DNA of 64,000 bases, taken from positions 1-64,000 of the forward strand of contig JAUICH010000018.1 of the NCBI GenBank assembly GCA_030427505.1, in the 5' to 3' direction. A model generated the notes under the pieces. That model saw nothing but the letters and a program-made list of their open reading frames with translations, was not told the DNA's origin and ran no database searches. The stretch is from Verrucomicrobiia bacterium. GTDB taxonomy: Bacteria; Verrucomicrobiota; Verrucomicrobiia; Verrucomicrobiales; DEV007. Numbering within the stretch: the stretch's first letter is position 1; each line of letters starts with the position of its first letter. The position numbers and the translations under genes were made by a program. Below are positions 50,512 through 59,370 of the stretch, piece by piece.

Positions 50512-51438
50512 ATGTCCGACGCCGCTTCCATAGACAGCATGCCGGTGGTTCCGGAAAAGGTGGAAAAGGGTACCTCCCTGACCCGGGACGCCTGGCTCCG
50601 CCTCCAGAAGAACAAGCTGGCCATGATCTGCCTCTGGGTCTTCGCCGCCATCGCCGCCCTCTGCTTCATCGGCCCCTACTTCAAGTACATCCCCGGCCTG
50701 CGGGAGGTCCTTCCCGACCCGAACGCCACCCATCTTTCCGAACGTTCCCAGCTTCCCAACGCGACCTACCTCCTGGGCTCGGATCACCTGGGGCGCGATA
50801 TTTTCTCCCGCGTCGTGCACGGCGGGCGCGTCTCTCTAATGGTGGGCCTGCTCGCCACCCTGGTCTCCATCACTATCGGCGTGGTCTATGGCGCCATCTC
50901 CGGCTATGCCAGCGGCCGGACGGACGCGGTGATGATGCGGATCGTGGACATCCTCTACTCCATGCCCTTCATGATTATGGTCATTATCCTGACCACTATG
51001 TTCGGCAATCAACTCTGGCTCCTCTTTGTCGCCATCGGCGCGGTGGAGTGGGTCACCATGGCGCGGATCGTTCGTGGCCAGATCATGTCCCTGAAGAAAC
51101 AGGAGTTCGTGGAGGCCGCGGTGTCTCTCGGTTACTCGGATGCCCGCATCATCTTTCGCCACCTCATCCCGAACACCATCGGGCCGGTCATCGTTTACAC
51201 CACGCTCACGGTGCCCTCGGTCATGCTGCTGGAGGCCGTGCTCTCCTACCTGGGCCTGGGGGTCCAGCCGCCGGACAGCTCCTGGGGCACGCTGATCAAG
51301 GAAGGCGCCGACCGCATGCAGAGCGATCCCGCGCTCCTCGTCTTCCCCGCCATTTTCTTCTCCGCCACGCTCTTCTGCCTGAACTTCCTGGGCGATGGCC
51401 TGCGCGACGCCTTTGACCCGAAATCTTCCAAAGATTGA
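50512..51438 (+). CDS. oppC: Oligopeptide ABC transporter permease OppC
   Basis: The 308-residue protein shows OppC features: an N-terminal cytoplasmic segment, DAWLRLQKNKLAMICLWVF, LLGSDHLGRDIFSRVVHGGR, an EAA loop KKQEFVEAAVSLGYSDARII and the terminal LNFLGDGLRDAFDPK. It should form a heterodimer with OppB. It lies inside the opp operon with short gaps on both sides. Confidence 0.93.
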   Translation: MSDAASIDSMPVVPEKVEKGTSLTRDAWLRLQKNKLAMICLWVFAAIAALCFIGPYFKYIPGLREVLPDPNATHLSERSQLPNATYLLGSDHLGRDIFSRVVHGGRVSLMVGLLATLVSITIGVVYGAISGYASGRTDAVMMRIVDILYSMPFMIMVIILTTMFGNQLWLLFVAIGAVEWVTMARIVRGQIMSLKKQEFVEAAVSLGYSDARIIFRHLIPNTIGPVIVYTTLTVPSVMLLEAVLSYLGLGVQPPDSSWGTLIKEGADRMQSDPALLVFPAIFFSATLFCLNFLGDGLRDAFDPKSSKD

Positions 51439-51468
51439 TCCTGCTTCTTCCTTCCTGACAGAACCACC

Positions 51469-52446
51469 ATGGCGCTCCTCGAAGTCGAAAACCTCAGGAC
51501 TTACTTCCACACCCGCGACGGCATTGTCCGGGCGGTGGACGGGGTATCGTTCTCCCTGGACAATGGCGAGACCATCGGCGTGGTGGGCGAGTCCGGCTCG
51601 GGAAAGTCGGTCACCTTCTACTCCATGCTGGGCCTTATTCCCATGCCCCCGGGGCGAATCGAGGGCGGTTCCGCCAAGTTCGACGGCCAGGAGATTCTCC
51701 ATGCCCCCGGCCCGGTCCTCCAGAAGATACGCGGCAAACGCATCGGCATGATCTTCCAGGACCCGATGACCTCGCTGAATCCCTACCTGAAGATCTCTTC
51801 CCAGCTCATCGAGCCACTGCAGATCCACGAAAACATGGGCAAGACCGAGGCGCTGAAGCGGGCCATCGCGGAACTCGAACGCGTCGGCATCGCGGACGCG
51901 GCGAAGCGAGTCCACAGCTATCCCCACGAATTTTCCGGCGGCATGCGGCAGCGCGTCATGATTGCCATGGCGCTCATCACCCGCCCGGAAATCCTGATCG
52001 CGGACGAACCCACCACCGCGCTGGACGTCACCGTTCAGAAGCAGGTCATGGACCTCATTCGCGCGCGGCAGAAAGAGCTCGGCACCGCCGTCGTCCTCAT
52101 CACGCACGACTTGGCGGTCGTGTCAGGATTTTGCGATCGCGTCCACGTCATGTACGCCGGCCGTTTCGTGGAGAGCGCTTCCTCGAAAGAGCTCTTCACC
52201 AAACCGCTGCACGCCTATACCAAAGCGCTGCAGGCTTCCATACCCGCCATGCAGAAAAAGGGCGAGCCACTCTTTACCATTCCAGGCGCGCCGCCGGATC
52301 TCAGCACGGAAATCAGGGGTTGCGCCTTTGCCCCCCGCACCGAGAACCACGACCCCGCCAAGTGTCCCCCAGACCGCCGGCCCGAGTACAAAGAAATCGC
52401 TCCCGGCCACTGGGTTCAGGACTGCCCCTGCTGCGTGCAACTGTAA
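51469..52446 (+). CDS. oppD: Oligopeptide ABC transporter ATP-binding protein OppD
   Basis: The 325-residue protein has Walker A GESGSGKS (about 39-46), signature FSGGMRQR, Walker B LIADEPTTALD and the H-loop ITHDLAV. The C-terminal oligopeptide-transporter extension carries five cysteines (RGC, AKC and QDCPCC), the spacing expected for a metal or Fe-S site in this family. It should couple ATP hydrolysis to peptide import with OppF. The operon gap to oppC is 30 bp. Confidence 0.93.
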   Translation: MALLEVENLRTYFHTRDGIVRAVDGVSFSLDNGETIGVVGESGSGKSVTFYSMLGLIPMPPGRIEGGSAKFDGQEILHAPGPVLQKIRGKRIGMIFQDPMTSLNPYLKISSQLIEPLQIHENMGKTEALKRAIAELERVGIADAAKRVHSYPHEFSGGMRQRVMIAMALITRPEILIADEPTTALDVTVQKQVMDLIRARQKELGTAVVLITHDLAVVSGFCDRVHVMYAGRFVESASSKELFTKPLHAYTKALQASIPAMQKKGEPLFTIPGAPPDLSTEIRGCAFAPRTENHDPAKCPPDRRPEYKEIAPGHWVQDCPCCVQL

Positions 52447-52473
52447 CCGAAAGAGCTTACCAACTAAGTTACC

Positions 52474-53277
52474 ATGAGCTTTCTCGAAATCGACCACCTC
52501 ACCAAGCACTTCCGTGTGCACAAGGGGCTCTTTGGAGCGGAAGAGGAAACGGTAAAGGCGGTGGAGGACGTAACCCTCTCTCTGGAAAAAGGCGAGATCC
52601 TCGGCCTGGTCGGCGAATCGGGCTGCGGGAAGACCACGCTCTCCCGCCTGATCATGCAGCTCCTGCCCCCGACCTCAGGGTCCGTGGTGCTCCAGGGCGA
52701 AAGGCTCGCGGCCTTGCCCCCGGAGGAAATCCGGATGCGCCGCATCGATTTCCAGATGGTCTTTCAAGATCCCTACGCTTCCCTCAATCCCCGCCTCACG
52801 GTGTTCAGCACGTTGGCGGAAGCGATCCGTACCCGCCACCCGGAGTCATTTGGCGATAACCTCGCGCGCCGGGTGGGCGAACTGATGAGGCGCGTTGGCC
52901 TGGAGCCACGCTACATGAAAAAATATCCGCACGAGTTTTCCGGCGGTCAGCGCCAGCGCATCGCCATTGCCCGGGCTCTGGCCACGGAACCAAAGCTCAT
53001 CATCGCCGACGAGCCGGTCTCCGCCCTGGATGTGTCCATTCAGTCCCAGATTCTGAACTTGCTGATGAATCTCTCAAAGGACCTGGACCTGACCATGCTC
53101 TTCATCTCTCACGACCTGGCCGTGGTGCACTACGTGGCCGACCGGATTGCGGTCATGTACCAAGGCCGCATCGTCGAACTGGGCGATGCTGACGAGGTCT
53201 TCCATCATCCCAAGGAAGCCTACACCCGTCAGTTGCTCGAAGCGGTGCCCCGCATCGAATACCAGAACGCGTCCTGA
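52474..53277 (+). CDS. oppF: Oligopeptide ABC transporter ATP-binding protein OppF
   Basis: The 267-residue protein has Walker A GESGCGKT (about 46-53), signature FSGGQRQR, Walker B LIIADEPVSALD and the H-loop ISHDLAV. It ends at RQLLEAVPRIEYQNAS and so lacks the C-terminal extension of about 60 residues usual in OppF. It is the partner of OppD and the last gene of the operon; a convergent gene follows after 69 bp. Confidence 0.92.
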   Translation: MSFLEIDHLTKHFRVHKGLFGAEEETVKAVEDVTLSLEKGEILGLVGESGCGKTTLSRLIMQLLPPTSGSVVLQGERLAALPPEEIRMRRIDFQMVFQDPYASLNPRLTVFSTLAEAIRTRHPESFGDNLARRVGELMRRVGLEPRYMKKYPHEFSGGQRQRIAIARALATEPKLIIADEPVSALDVSIQSQILNLLMNLSKDLDLTMLFISHDLAVVHYVADRIAVMYQGRIVELGDADEVFHHPKEAYTRQLLEAVPRIEYQNAS

Positions 53278-53346
53278 CCTCCTGACTCTGACCGAAAGGG
53301 CGAAGAGGAAAAAAACCACTCCTCCCTGCCAACTCAGGCGTGGGGT

Positions 53347-54231
53347 TCAGGGCTCCGTCGGCGGCGGAAGCGGGATGGTCGTGTCCGGCACCGCGGGTTC
53401 GATCACGACCGGCGGCAAGTCCCCACTGCTGGCTGACGATGCTGCGGAACCCGGAGCGGGACTGCTGGGCATCGGGACCTGGGGAGCCGTTTCCTGAGGC
53501 GGCCGGTTTGGAACCATCGGCGGCGCGGGCGGCGCCGGCTCCGCCGTGGAAGACGAGTTGTTCAGAATGACTGGAGGCGAAGGGCTCGTCTCGGTAGTGG
53601 ACTGCCGGATGGAGGCAGACATGGCGGAATCGTCCACGCTGGGGGCTCCACGAAACCGCTCCTTGCGATCGATCCACAAAGTCCGGAGGATGCTGCCGGT
53701 TTCGCCGGACACATAGACTTTGCCCACGAGGAAATCCCGGGCATCGACCAGGTCGAGGATCCACAGGGGTTCGTCGCTCAATTCCCGCGCGCGCAGCGTG
53801 TAGTTTACGCTGTCAAATCCCACCCGCGCCGCCCGCGCGGCGCCTTCCGCCACGGTGAAGGCCGCGTTGCTGTCCAACAGAAACTTGTCGTAGTTAATAA
53901 AACCCGCCGGCGGCTTTAGGGGGTAAAGGTCATCGCAATCCCCCTCATCGGTGGCCTCCTGCCCGCCGACCCAGTAGTAGCGGAGTTGATTAGGGGAGAG
54001 GTGATTGTGGCTGATGATCTCCCATTCCCAGGGTTGAGACTGACCATCCTGGGCTCTCATCTCCACCAAAGCGCGGAGAGGTTCCGGGCCGAACCGGAGC
54101 GAAAGAACCTGAAGGGCGCCCTTGGCGGTCAACCGCTGCTCTTGTGCTTGAGTGAGTGAACTGGCAGCCAAGAGGAGGGCTGTTCCAGCGAGACAGGGCC
54201 AAAGAGATGAACTTGCGCAACGAACCTTCAT
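53347..54231 (-). CDS. Uncharacterised exported protein
   Basis: The 294-residue protein has a signal peptide (1-29, cleavage near TQA-Q) and an alpha/beta body with two similar segments (SLRFGPEPLRALVEMRA and VGFDSVNYTLRARELS) that each precede a predicted strand, somewhat like a pair of PepSY-type units, though this is only a loose resemblance. About 75 C-terminal residues are low-complexity, rich in proline and serine (PPAPPMVPNRPP). I do not recognise a family. Start 54231 begins the signal sequence. The uncharacterised lipoprotein gene upstream at 54329 shares its strand. Confidence 0.6.
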   Translation of the reverse strand: MKVRCASSSLWPCLAGTALLLAASSLTQAQEQRLTAKGALQVLSLRFGPEPLRALVEMRAQDGQSQPWEWEIISHNHLSPNQLRYYWVGGQEATDEGDCDDLYPLKPPAGFINYDKFLLDSNAAFTVAEGAARAARVGFDSVNYTLRARELSDEPLWILDLVDARDFLVGKVYVSGETGSILRTLWIDRKERFRGAPSVDDSAMSASIRQSTTETSPSPPVILNNSSSTAEPAPPAPPMVPNRPPQETAPQVPMPSSPAPGSAASSASSGDLPPVVIEPAVPDTTIPLPPPTEP

Positions 54232-54328
54232 GTCTTTATGACGGGGTTTTCGCAAAATACATTCAGAATCCAATCCCGCAACCCACCGAGGGCCAGAGTT
54301 CCACATGTTGAAGGAATTGGAGCCTTCC

Positions 54329-55636
54329 CTAACGGAGCGTGACCGGTACCGCGCGAAGCGAGGGGCTGACCGCAAAGCGAGCCACCAGGATCGAAGTCCG
54401 GGTGGGGTCATTCATGTAGCCGATGCCAAAATTGACCGGTTTCACCGGATAGGCGCGCGTTTGATAGGCCCGCGCCAAATCGGCCTGATAGTGCTCTTTG
54501 AACATATCCAGCGTACCAGTGTAATTACCATAAAGACTAATCTGCCAGGAACCGGGTGCGATCAGCCGGAATGGAATGCCGGAAGGATCCTGTAACAACG
54601 CCACGCTGCGCTTCAGAATGCCTTCCCGGATCTCGGAAAAGTAGTCGTAGTGCATCAGGTAGGAAGCACTCTTCACAAACGTCACGGGCCGCCCCATGCC
54701 ATCCAGCAGCGCAAACAGACGGCGGTCCCGCCGCAGATTGTCGTCCGACAGATCTTCCTGGAAGTAGTACACGTCTTTCCGCCGGCCGGTGGGCGTCTGG
54801 CAGATGATCTGCAGGCCCGGCGCGTCGTGACCGACCGGCGCGCCTTCCCTGACATACAGCTCGCCACTTTCGTTCAGCCCCACGGGCTGGACCGAGACAA
54901 TGTGGTGCCCCGTCCGGGCCATGAAAAGAAGGATGATGGGCAGCGTGCCCCGGAAGCGCGTGGCCTTCAGCTCGGTCTTCATTTCCTTCGTCACGAAGTA
55001 GCTGGCCCCCAGAATCTCATCCAGGGAATGACTGAGCCCATTGAGCCCCTGGGCAATCTCCGCGTCGCTCAAGCTTTGCAGATCCGGCAAGAGTTCCGCG
55101 TCTTCCAGGCCACACATCACATAGCGGCCCCCATAGGGAAAAAAGGCGTTCGCGAAGAGGAAATCCGGACCGGAGAAAGGATAGAAAACGAGCCCCGCGC
55201 CCACCAAGTCCGGGGTCTCTGTCTCCCGCCAGTAACGGATGTGGCGGTAGCGGACGATCTCGAAGTGATTCCAGTAAAGTTCCATGCGCTTCCGGTGCGC
55301 CTCCCACTCCGGCGTATTCCGGTAGCGGCGCAAAGAGGAACGCTCGCCCCCTTCCAAGCCCGCGAGGAACCGGGCCAGATCATTCAGCGCGTCGTATTCC
55401 CTGACCTGCCCCACCACGGCGGCCTCCTCCAGCGGGCGGGCCTGAAGTGGCGCTGCCTGGGCCGGAGCCGGCGCGGGCTTTTTCGCGGGGCTGGACGAAC
55501 GGCCACTGAGCGAATCGGGCAGGGAACACCCCGCCATGGTCAGGGCCACCAGCGTCCCGGCGGCGATCACGCTCCGGACGGCGGAGACACCTGGTGTGAC
55601 GGAGCGCGGGCGCGGAAACTTAGGCCTTGGGTTCAT
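54329..55636 (-). CDS. Uncharacterised lipoprotein
   Basis: The 435-residue protein has a signal with lipobox MAGC (C37), a proline/alanine-rich linker (about 40-70), and a globular domain (75-430) with conserved-looking aromatic segments: WNHFEIVRYRHIRYWRET, FYPFSGPDFLFANAFFPYGG, MARTGHHIVSVQPVG and SASYLMHYDYFSE. I do not recognise a family or an active site. The protein should be anchored at the membrane's outer face. It precedes another uncharacterised exported protein by 97 bp. Confidence 0.7.
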   Translation of the reverse strand: MNPRPKFPRPRSVTPGVSAVRSVIAAGTLVALTMAGCSLPDSLSGRSSSPAKKPAPAPAQAAPLQARPLEEAAVVGQVREYDALNDLARFLAGLEGGERSSLRRYRNTPEWEAHRKRMELYWNHFEIVRYRHIRYWRETETPDLVGAGLVFYPFSGPDFLFANAFFPYGGRYVMCGLEDAELLPDLQSLSDAEIAQGLNGLSHSLDEILGASYFVTKEMKTELKATRFRGTLPIILLFMARTGHHIVSVQPVGLNESGELYVREGAPVGHDAPGLQIICQTPTGRRKDVYYFQEDLSDDNLRRDRRLFALLDGMGRPVTFVKSASYLMHYDYFSEIREGILKRSVALLQDPSGIPFRLIAPGSWQISLYGNYTGTLDMFKEHYQADLARAYQTRAYPVKPVNFGIGYMNDPTRTSILVARFAVSPSLRAVPVTLR

Positions 55637-55803
55637 GTCTTGAGTTTGGGGAAAAGAGTTACGCGGCGCCTGTCTTCATAGATCAATTCAACCTCAGGCC
55701 GCAAGGCCCGGTACTTCAGGCCGGATGGCCCCTCCGTCAAAAACGCGGATTTTCTTTCACTTGTTTCAAGTGCCGCCTGGGATTTGTGAGATAGTCTTCC
55801 AGC

Positions 55804-57174
55804 ATGGCTCAAGCCACCCCCAGCCGCGGAATATCGGTACCCGTCGCCACGGCCATCGTGGTGGCCAACATGGTCGGCACGGGAGTTTTCACCAGTCTGG
55901 GCTTCCAGGTGGGCGATCTGCCCTCCGGTTTCCCCATTCTCCTGCTCTGGGTTCTGGGCGGGCTGCTGTCGTTCTGCGGCGCGGTCTGTTACGCGGAACT
56001 TTCCGCCATGATGCCCCGCTCCGGCGGCGAGTACCACCTGCTGCGGGAAAGCTGGCACCCCCTGGTGGGCTTTCTCAGCGGCTGGGTCTCCATGACCGTC
56101 GGCTTCGCGGCGCCGGTTGCCGCGGCAGCCATGGCCACGGGCGCTTACCTGGTGGAGGCGGTTCCCGCCATGCAGTCCGGGGGTAGAGCTTCCGCCTCTA
56201 TCAATTTCGAACCCTTCATTGCCACGGCCGCGGTCCTGCTGCTCACCTGGCTGCACTTGGGCAAGTTGCCGGTCACGGGAAGGGTTCAACTCGTCCTGAC
56301 CAGCCTGAAGATAGCGCTCATCCTCATCCTGATCGGAGCCGCCTTTCTCTTCGTTCCCGCTCAGCCGGTGTCTTTCTTGCCCGCGGCCGGAGACGGCGCG
56401 CTCATCCGGCAGCCCGCGTTCGCCGTGTCTCTCTTCTTCGTCATGTATGCCTACACCGGCTGGAACGCGACCGCCTACGTGGTGGACGAGATCAAGAATC
56501 CCACGCGGAACCTGCCCCTTTCCATGTTCCTGGGAACGGGCCTGGTCATGGCGCTCTACGTGGCGCTGAATGCCGCGTTCCTTCACGCCGCGCCAATGGC
56601 TGACCTGGCCGCCGCGCGGGAAAAAGTATCGTTCGCCGCCGCGCGGGCCATTTTCGGGAAAGAAGGCGGCACGCTCATGGGACTGTGCATTGCCTTCGGC
56701 CTGCTCTCCACGATCTCCGCCATGACCTGGGCCGGCCCCCGTGTGGGCCAGACCATCGGGCAGGACTACTCCCTGCTTCGCTTCCTGGCCCGGACCAACC
56801 GCCATGGCGTGCCGCATGTGGCCATTCTATGCCAGGCTGCCATCGTCATTGCGCTCGTCTGGACCGCTACTTTCGAGCAGGTCATTCTCTACATCCAGGG
56901 CCTGCTGATCCTCTCGTCCCTCATGGTGGTGGCGGGACTTTTCTGGCTGCGCTGGCGCCAGCCGAAAGCACCGCGTCCCTACCGCGCCTGGGGCTATCCC
57001 GTCACGCCCCTGCTCTACATTGCCGTTTCGATCTACATGCTCTACCACCATGTGCGGATGAATTCGGCGGAGAGTCTCTGGGGCCTCATCACGCTGGTGA
57101 TGGGACTGATTGTCTTCTTCCTCTCCCGGCCCATCCCGCCCTCGGCCTCAACTCCGGACAAAACGGCGTCCTGA
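55804..57174 (+). CDS. APC superfamily amino acid permease
   Basis: The 456-residue protein has about 12 helices and the APC opening GISVPVATAIVVANMVGTGVFTS (shortened) with the GTGVF substrate-site loop, GGLLSFCGAVCYAELSAMMPRSGGEY (shortened) and SLFFVMYAYTGWNATAYVVDEIKNP (shortened) containing the family's GWN helix break. It should exchange or import amino acids. There is no neighbouring gene to suggest a substrate. Its upstream gap (167 bp) is divergent to the uncharacterised lipoprotein. Confidence 0.9.
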   Translation: MAQATPSRGISVPVATAIVVANMVGTGVFTSLGFQVGDLPSGFPILLLWVLGGLLSFCGAVCYAELSAMMPRSGGEYHLLRESWHPLVGFLSGWVSMTVGFAAPVAAAAMATGAYLVEAVPAMQSGGRASASINFEPFIATAAVLLLTWLHLGKLPVTGRVQLVLTSLKIALILILIGAAFLFVPAQPVSFLPAAGDGALIRQPAFAVSLFFVMYAYTGWNATAYVVDEIKNPTRNLPLSMFLGTGLVMALYVALNAAFLHAAPMADLAAAREKVSFAAARAIFGKEGGTLMGLCIAFGLLSTISAMTWAGPRVGQTIGQDYSLLRFLARTNRHGVPHVAILCQAAIVIALVWTATFEQVILYIQGLLILSSLMVVAGLFWLRWRQPKAPRPYRAWGYPVTPLLYIAVSIYMLYHHVRMNSAESLWGLITLVMGLIVFFLSRPIPPSASTPDKTAS

Positions 57175-57322
57175 CATTGCCACCATGGGAGCCGGTCTCG
57201 ATGCTGTTCGCTTTGTAGCTCAAACGGACGATGCCGGGCATATTCGGAGTCGCCACGTAGAATCGGTGATACACGATACCTTTTTCGCTTCTCACGAAAG
57301 CATCCCAAATCTTGACGCCAAC

Positions 57323-57395
57323 GGGGACGCGTAGCGTCCTTGGACCGCGGTGATCGGAATCGCCGCTTTGGGGTTGGCGCCGGAGGCGTGGTGGG
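57323..57395. repeat. Dispersed repeat family R1, copy C
   Basis: GGGGACGCGTAGCGTCCTTG differs from copy B by two transitions in the first 20 bp. It retains the CGGTGATCGGAATCGCCGC hairpin and the GGCGCCGGAGGCGTGGTGGG tail seen in copy A. Confidence 0.8.
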
Positions 57396-57893
57396 ACAGG
57401 TTTGGCGAACGCGGTTCCAACAAGCTCCCCTCTATGCCCGACAGTTTCGGGGAAGATCTTCGCGCGCCTTGTCAATGCGAGCCTCGCAGCGTCTCGCCAC
57501 GAGAACTGGTCAGAAATGCAGGCCAAAGGTTTCCCTTTTAAGGTAAGGCCCATTCCAGCGAATGGGATAGAGAGCCACCGGTCAGAGAATGCCAAGGCTC
57601 CTTACCCCCCCACCGCGCCGCCGGCCGCCTGCCGCCTGCCGCCTGCCACAAAGCGCCGATTTTTGTCGGCGCACTCCGAGGAAGCTTCGCTTCCCCGTAC
57701 CGTCTGGGATTCGGCGGACACTCTCGACTCATTGCGGCTTATGTTATGAGATATGTAACTTTAGAGGTAAAGGCCAGGAAACATCTCCGCATTTCAAAGC
57801 AGCTTCCCTTCAATACCCGGCTGCCGCATCCGGCACCGGAGACGCTCTATTCCCGGAGGCGCCTGATTGGCGAAACACACGGGGGGCTACCGG

Positions 57894-57942
57894 AAAAAAG
57901 AAAGCCGCCAGCCCGCCGGTTTTCACCGGACAGACTGGCGGC
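57894..57942 (-). terminator. Rho-independent terminator of the zinc peptidase gene
   Basis: Read on the minus strand, GCCGCCAG and CTGGCGGC form an 8-bp outer stem enclosing an inner CCGGT/ACCGG stem, followed directly by TTTCTTTTTT. It lies 71 bp after the stop at 58013. Confidence 0.85.
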
Positions 57943-58012
57943 CCACCAACGATCAGGCTAATGAAAGTTACGTGCCAGCCGCGCTGGTTCTCTCACTCGC
58001 GCGGCAGGTTTT

Positions 58013-58696
58013 CTAGTCGCTACGCCCAGTCAAGAGGGGCAGCAGATACATGAGGAAATAAGACAGGGACGTGATGAAGGCGGCCACGTAGGTCCAGCCC
58101 GCGGCGTTCAGCACGCGGTTCATGCCGTCGGCTTCCTCACCCTCGGCAATCATGCCGGTCTGGGTCAGGATGACCTTGGCCCGGCGCGTGGCGTCGAACT
58201 CCACCGGCAGGGTGATGAGGTTGAACACCATCATGATTCCCCAGCCAATCGCCATGGCCATCAGGGCCATGCCCCAGGGCACCAGCCCGAAGGTCGCGCC
58301 CAGGATGGGTAGCCAGCCACAGAGCGGGCTGGCAAAGTTCGTGATGCCGACGGCGGCCATCCGCCACTCCAGCGGCTTGTAGGCTTTCTTGTGCTGAATG
58401 GCGTGACCCGCCTCGTGGGCCGCGATGCCCAGCGCCGCCACGGAGTTGCCGTAAAAGTTTTGCCGGGAAAGCACCAGACGCTTGTGAATGGGATCGTAGT
58501 GGTCCCCCATCATGCCGTCTTTGCCGACGATCTCCACGTCGTGAATGCCCGCCATGGCCAGAATACGCTGGGCCGTCTGGGCCCCGGTCAAGCCGGAGCG
58601 CGTGGACACCTGGCTGTATTTCGCAATAGCGGACTTCACCCTGGCCATCGCCAGGAAAGAGATCCCCATCGTTACGATAACAACAAATAAGAACAT
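58013..58696 (-). CDS. Membrane zinc metallopeptidase, YugP-like
   Basis: The 227-residue protein has an N-terminal membrane helix, then NFYGNSVAALGIAAHEAGHAIQH (shortened) with the zinc-binding HEAGH motif, and three further hydrophobic segments up to the C-terminus. The EFDATRRAK block near residue 165 is typical of the YugP/DUF-type neutral zinc peptidases and may provide the third ligand. The substrate is unknown; a role in membrane protein quality control is inferred only from its neighbours, two small heat-shock genes transcribed toward it. A clear terminator follows. Confidence 0.9.
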   Translation of the reverse strand: MFLFVVIVTMGISFLAMARVKSAIAKYSQVSTRSGLTGAQTAQRILAMAGIHDVEIVGKDGMMGDHYDPIHKRLVLSRQNFYGNSVAALGIAAHEAGHAIQHKKAYKPLEWRMAAVGITNFASPLCGWLPILGATFGLVPWGMALMAMAIGWGIMMVFNLITLPVEFDATRRAKVILTQTGMIAEGEEADGMNRVLNAAGWTYVAAFITSLSYFLMYLLPLLTGRSD

Positions 58697-58845
58697 GGTA
58701 TGGATAGGTATGGTTGAGTTCTGTGTTCGTCTGAATAGACGCCGTAACCGGCTGGAACCGTCTTATAATTTTACCCTTATTTTCTACGTCCCGGCCCTGA
58801 CAAAGGCAGAACCGCCACCTCCGGGCAGCCGTCCGCCACGCAAGA

Positions 58846-58886
58846 CCGGCCGCCCAGTCCGGGAAGACTTCCCGCCAGGCGGCCGG
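58846..58886 (-). terminator. Stem-loop downstream of the hsp20 genes
   Basis: CCGGCCGCC and GGCGGCCGG form a 9-bp stem enclosing a second stem CGGGAAG/CTTCCCG. It lies 37 bp after the second hsp20 stop on the minus strand. There is no T tract, so it may stabilise the mRNA end rather than terminate. Confidence 0.45.
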
Positions 58887-58922
58887 CCGGCTCGTTCACC
58901 TACCGCTTCCGCGGAAAAGGGC

Positions 58923-59315
58923 TTACTGGATTTCGATGCGTCGCGGCTTCACCGCTTCCGCCAGCGGCAGACGCAGGCTCAGCACCCCGTCTTCCAGTTT
59001 GGCGGAAACCGCTTCGGCGTTGATCTCCACGTTCAGTTGCAGCCGCAGGCGATAGTCGCCACGGGTGCGTTCCTCGTAGAGCGGACGCCAGCCTTTCGGC
59101 ACGGTGTCGCTTCGCGTCCCGATGACGGTGAGCTGGTCGTCTTCCAGGGAAACGGACAGGTTGTTTTTCTGGACGCCCGGCATCACCACGCCCACTTCGT
59201 AGGCGTCTTCTTCCTGCCGCACCGTGTAGCGGGGCTTCAGGAAGTATTCGGTCTTGGCTTCGCCGTTCACCGCTTCAGTGGCGCCATGGGTCTCTTTCAA
59301 TTCAGTGTCAGTCAT
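58923..59315 (-). CDS. Hsp20/alpha-crystallin small heat-shock protein (second)
   Basis: The 130-residue protein has the alpha-crystallin core: VGVVMPGVQKNNLSVSLED, LTVIGTR, a long beta-loop, and VSAKLEDGVLSLRLPLAEAVKPRRIEI (shortened) with the final P-R-R-I-E-I in place of an I-x-I tail. These chaperones hold unfolded proteins in an ATP-independent manner. It is 55 bp downstream of the other hsp20 gene on the same strand, so they probably form a heat-inducible operon. The two copies are diverged from each other. Confidence 0.93.
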   Translation of the reverse strand: MTDTELKETHGATEAVNGEAKTEYFLKPRYTVRQEEDAYEVGVVMPGVQKNNLSVSLEDDQLTVIGTRSDTVPKGWRPLYEERTRGDYRLRLQLNVEINAEAVSAKLEDGVLSLRLPLAEAVKPRRIEIQ

Positions 59316-59370
59316 GATTTTGTATAAAGGTTAGGATTATGGTTGGTTCGGTTGGGTTCTACACATCCAC

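Larger units (their letters stand above)
57175..58012. other. Long intergenic region with repeats and a terminator
   Basis: About 838 bp without a convincing gene. It has an R1 repeat copy (57323), a CCGCCTGCCGCCTGCC stutter near 57635, an AT-rich part around 57740-57800 and a minus-strand terminator at 57894-57942. An open frame on the minus strand (57089-57595) shows no family feature and is not called. Confidence 0.75.

Noticed and set aside
57089-57595. Minus-strand frame of 168 codons
   Set aside because: It runs over the R1 repeat and antisense to the permease end, with no family feature.
2381-59335. Recurrent GTTAGG hexamer, often as Leu-Gly codons TTA-GG (15162, 26057, 44001, 45129, 48005 and others)
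   Set aside because: About a dozen sites on both strands is not more than expected for this base composition, and TTA codons without a following GG also occur (for example at 16543 and 50246).
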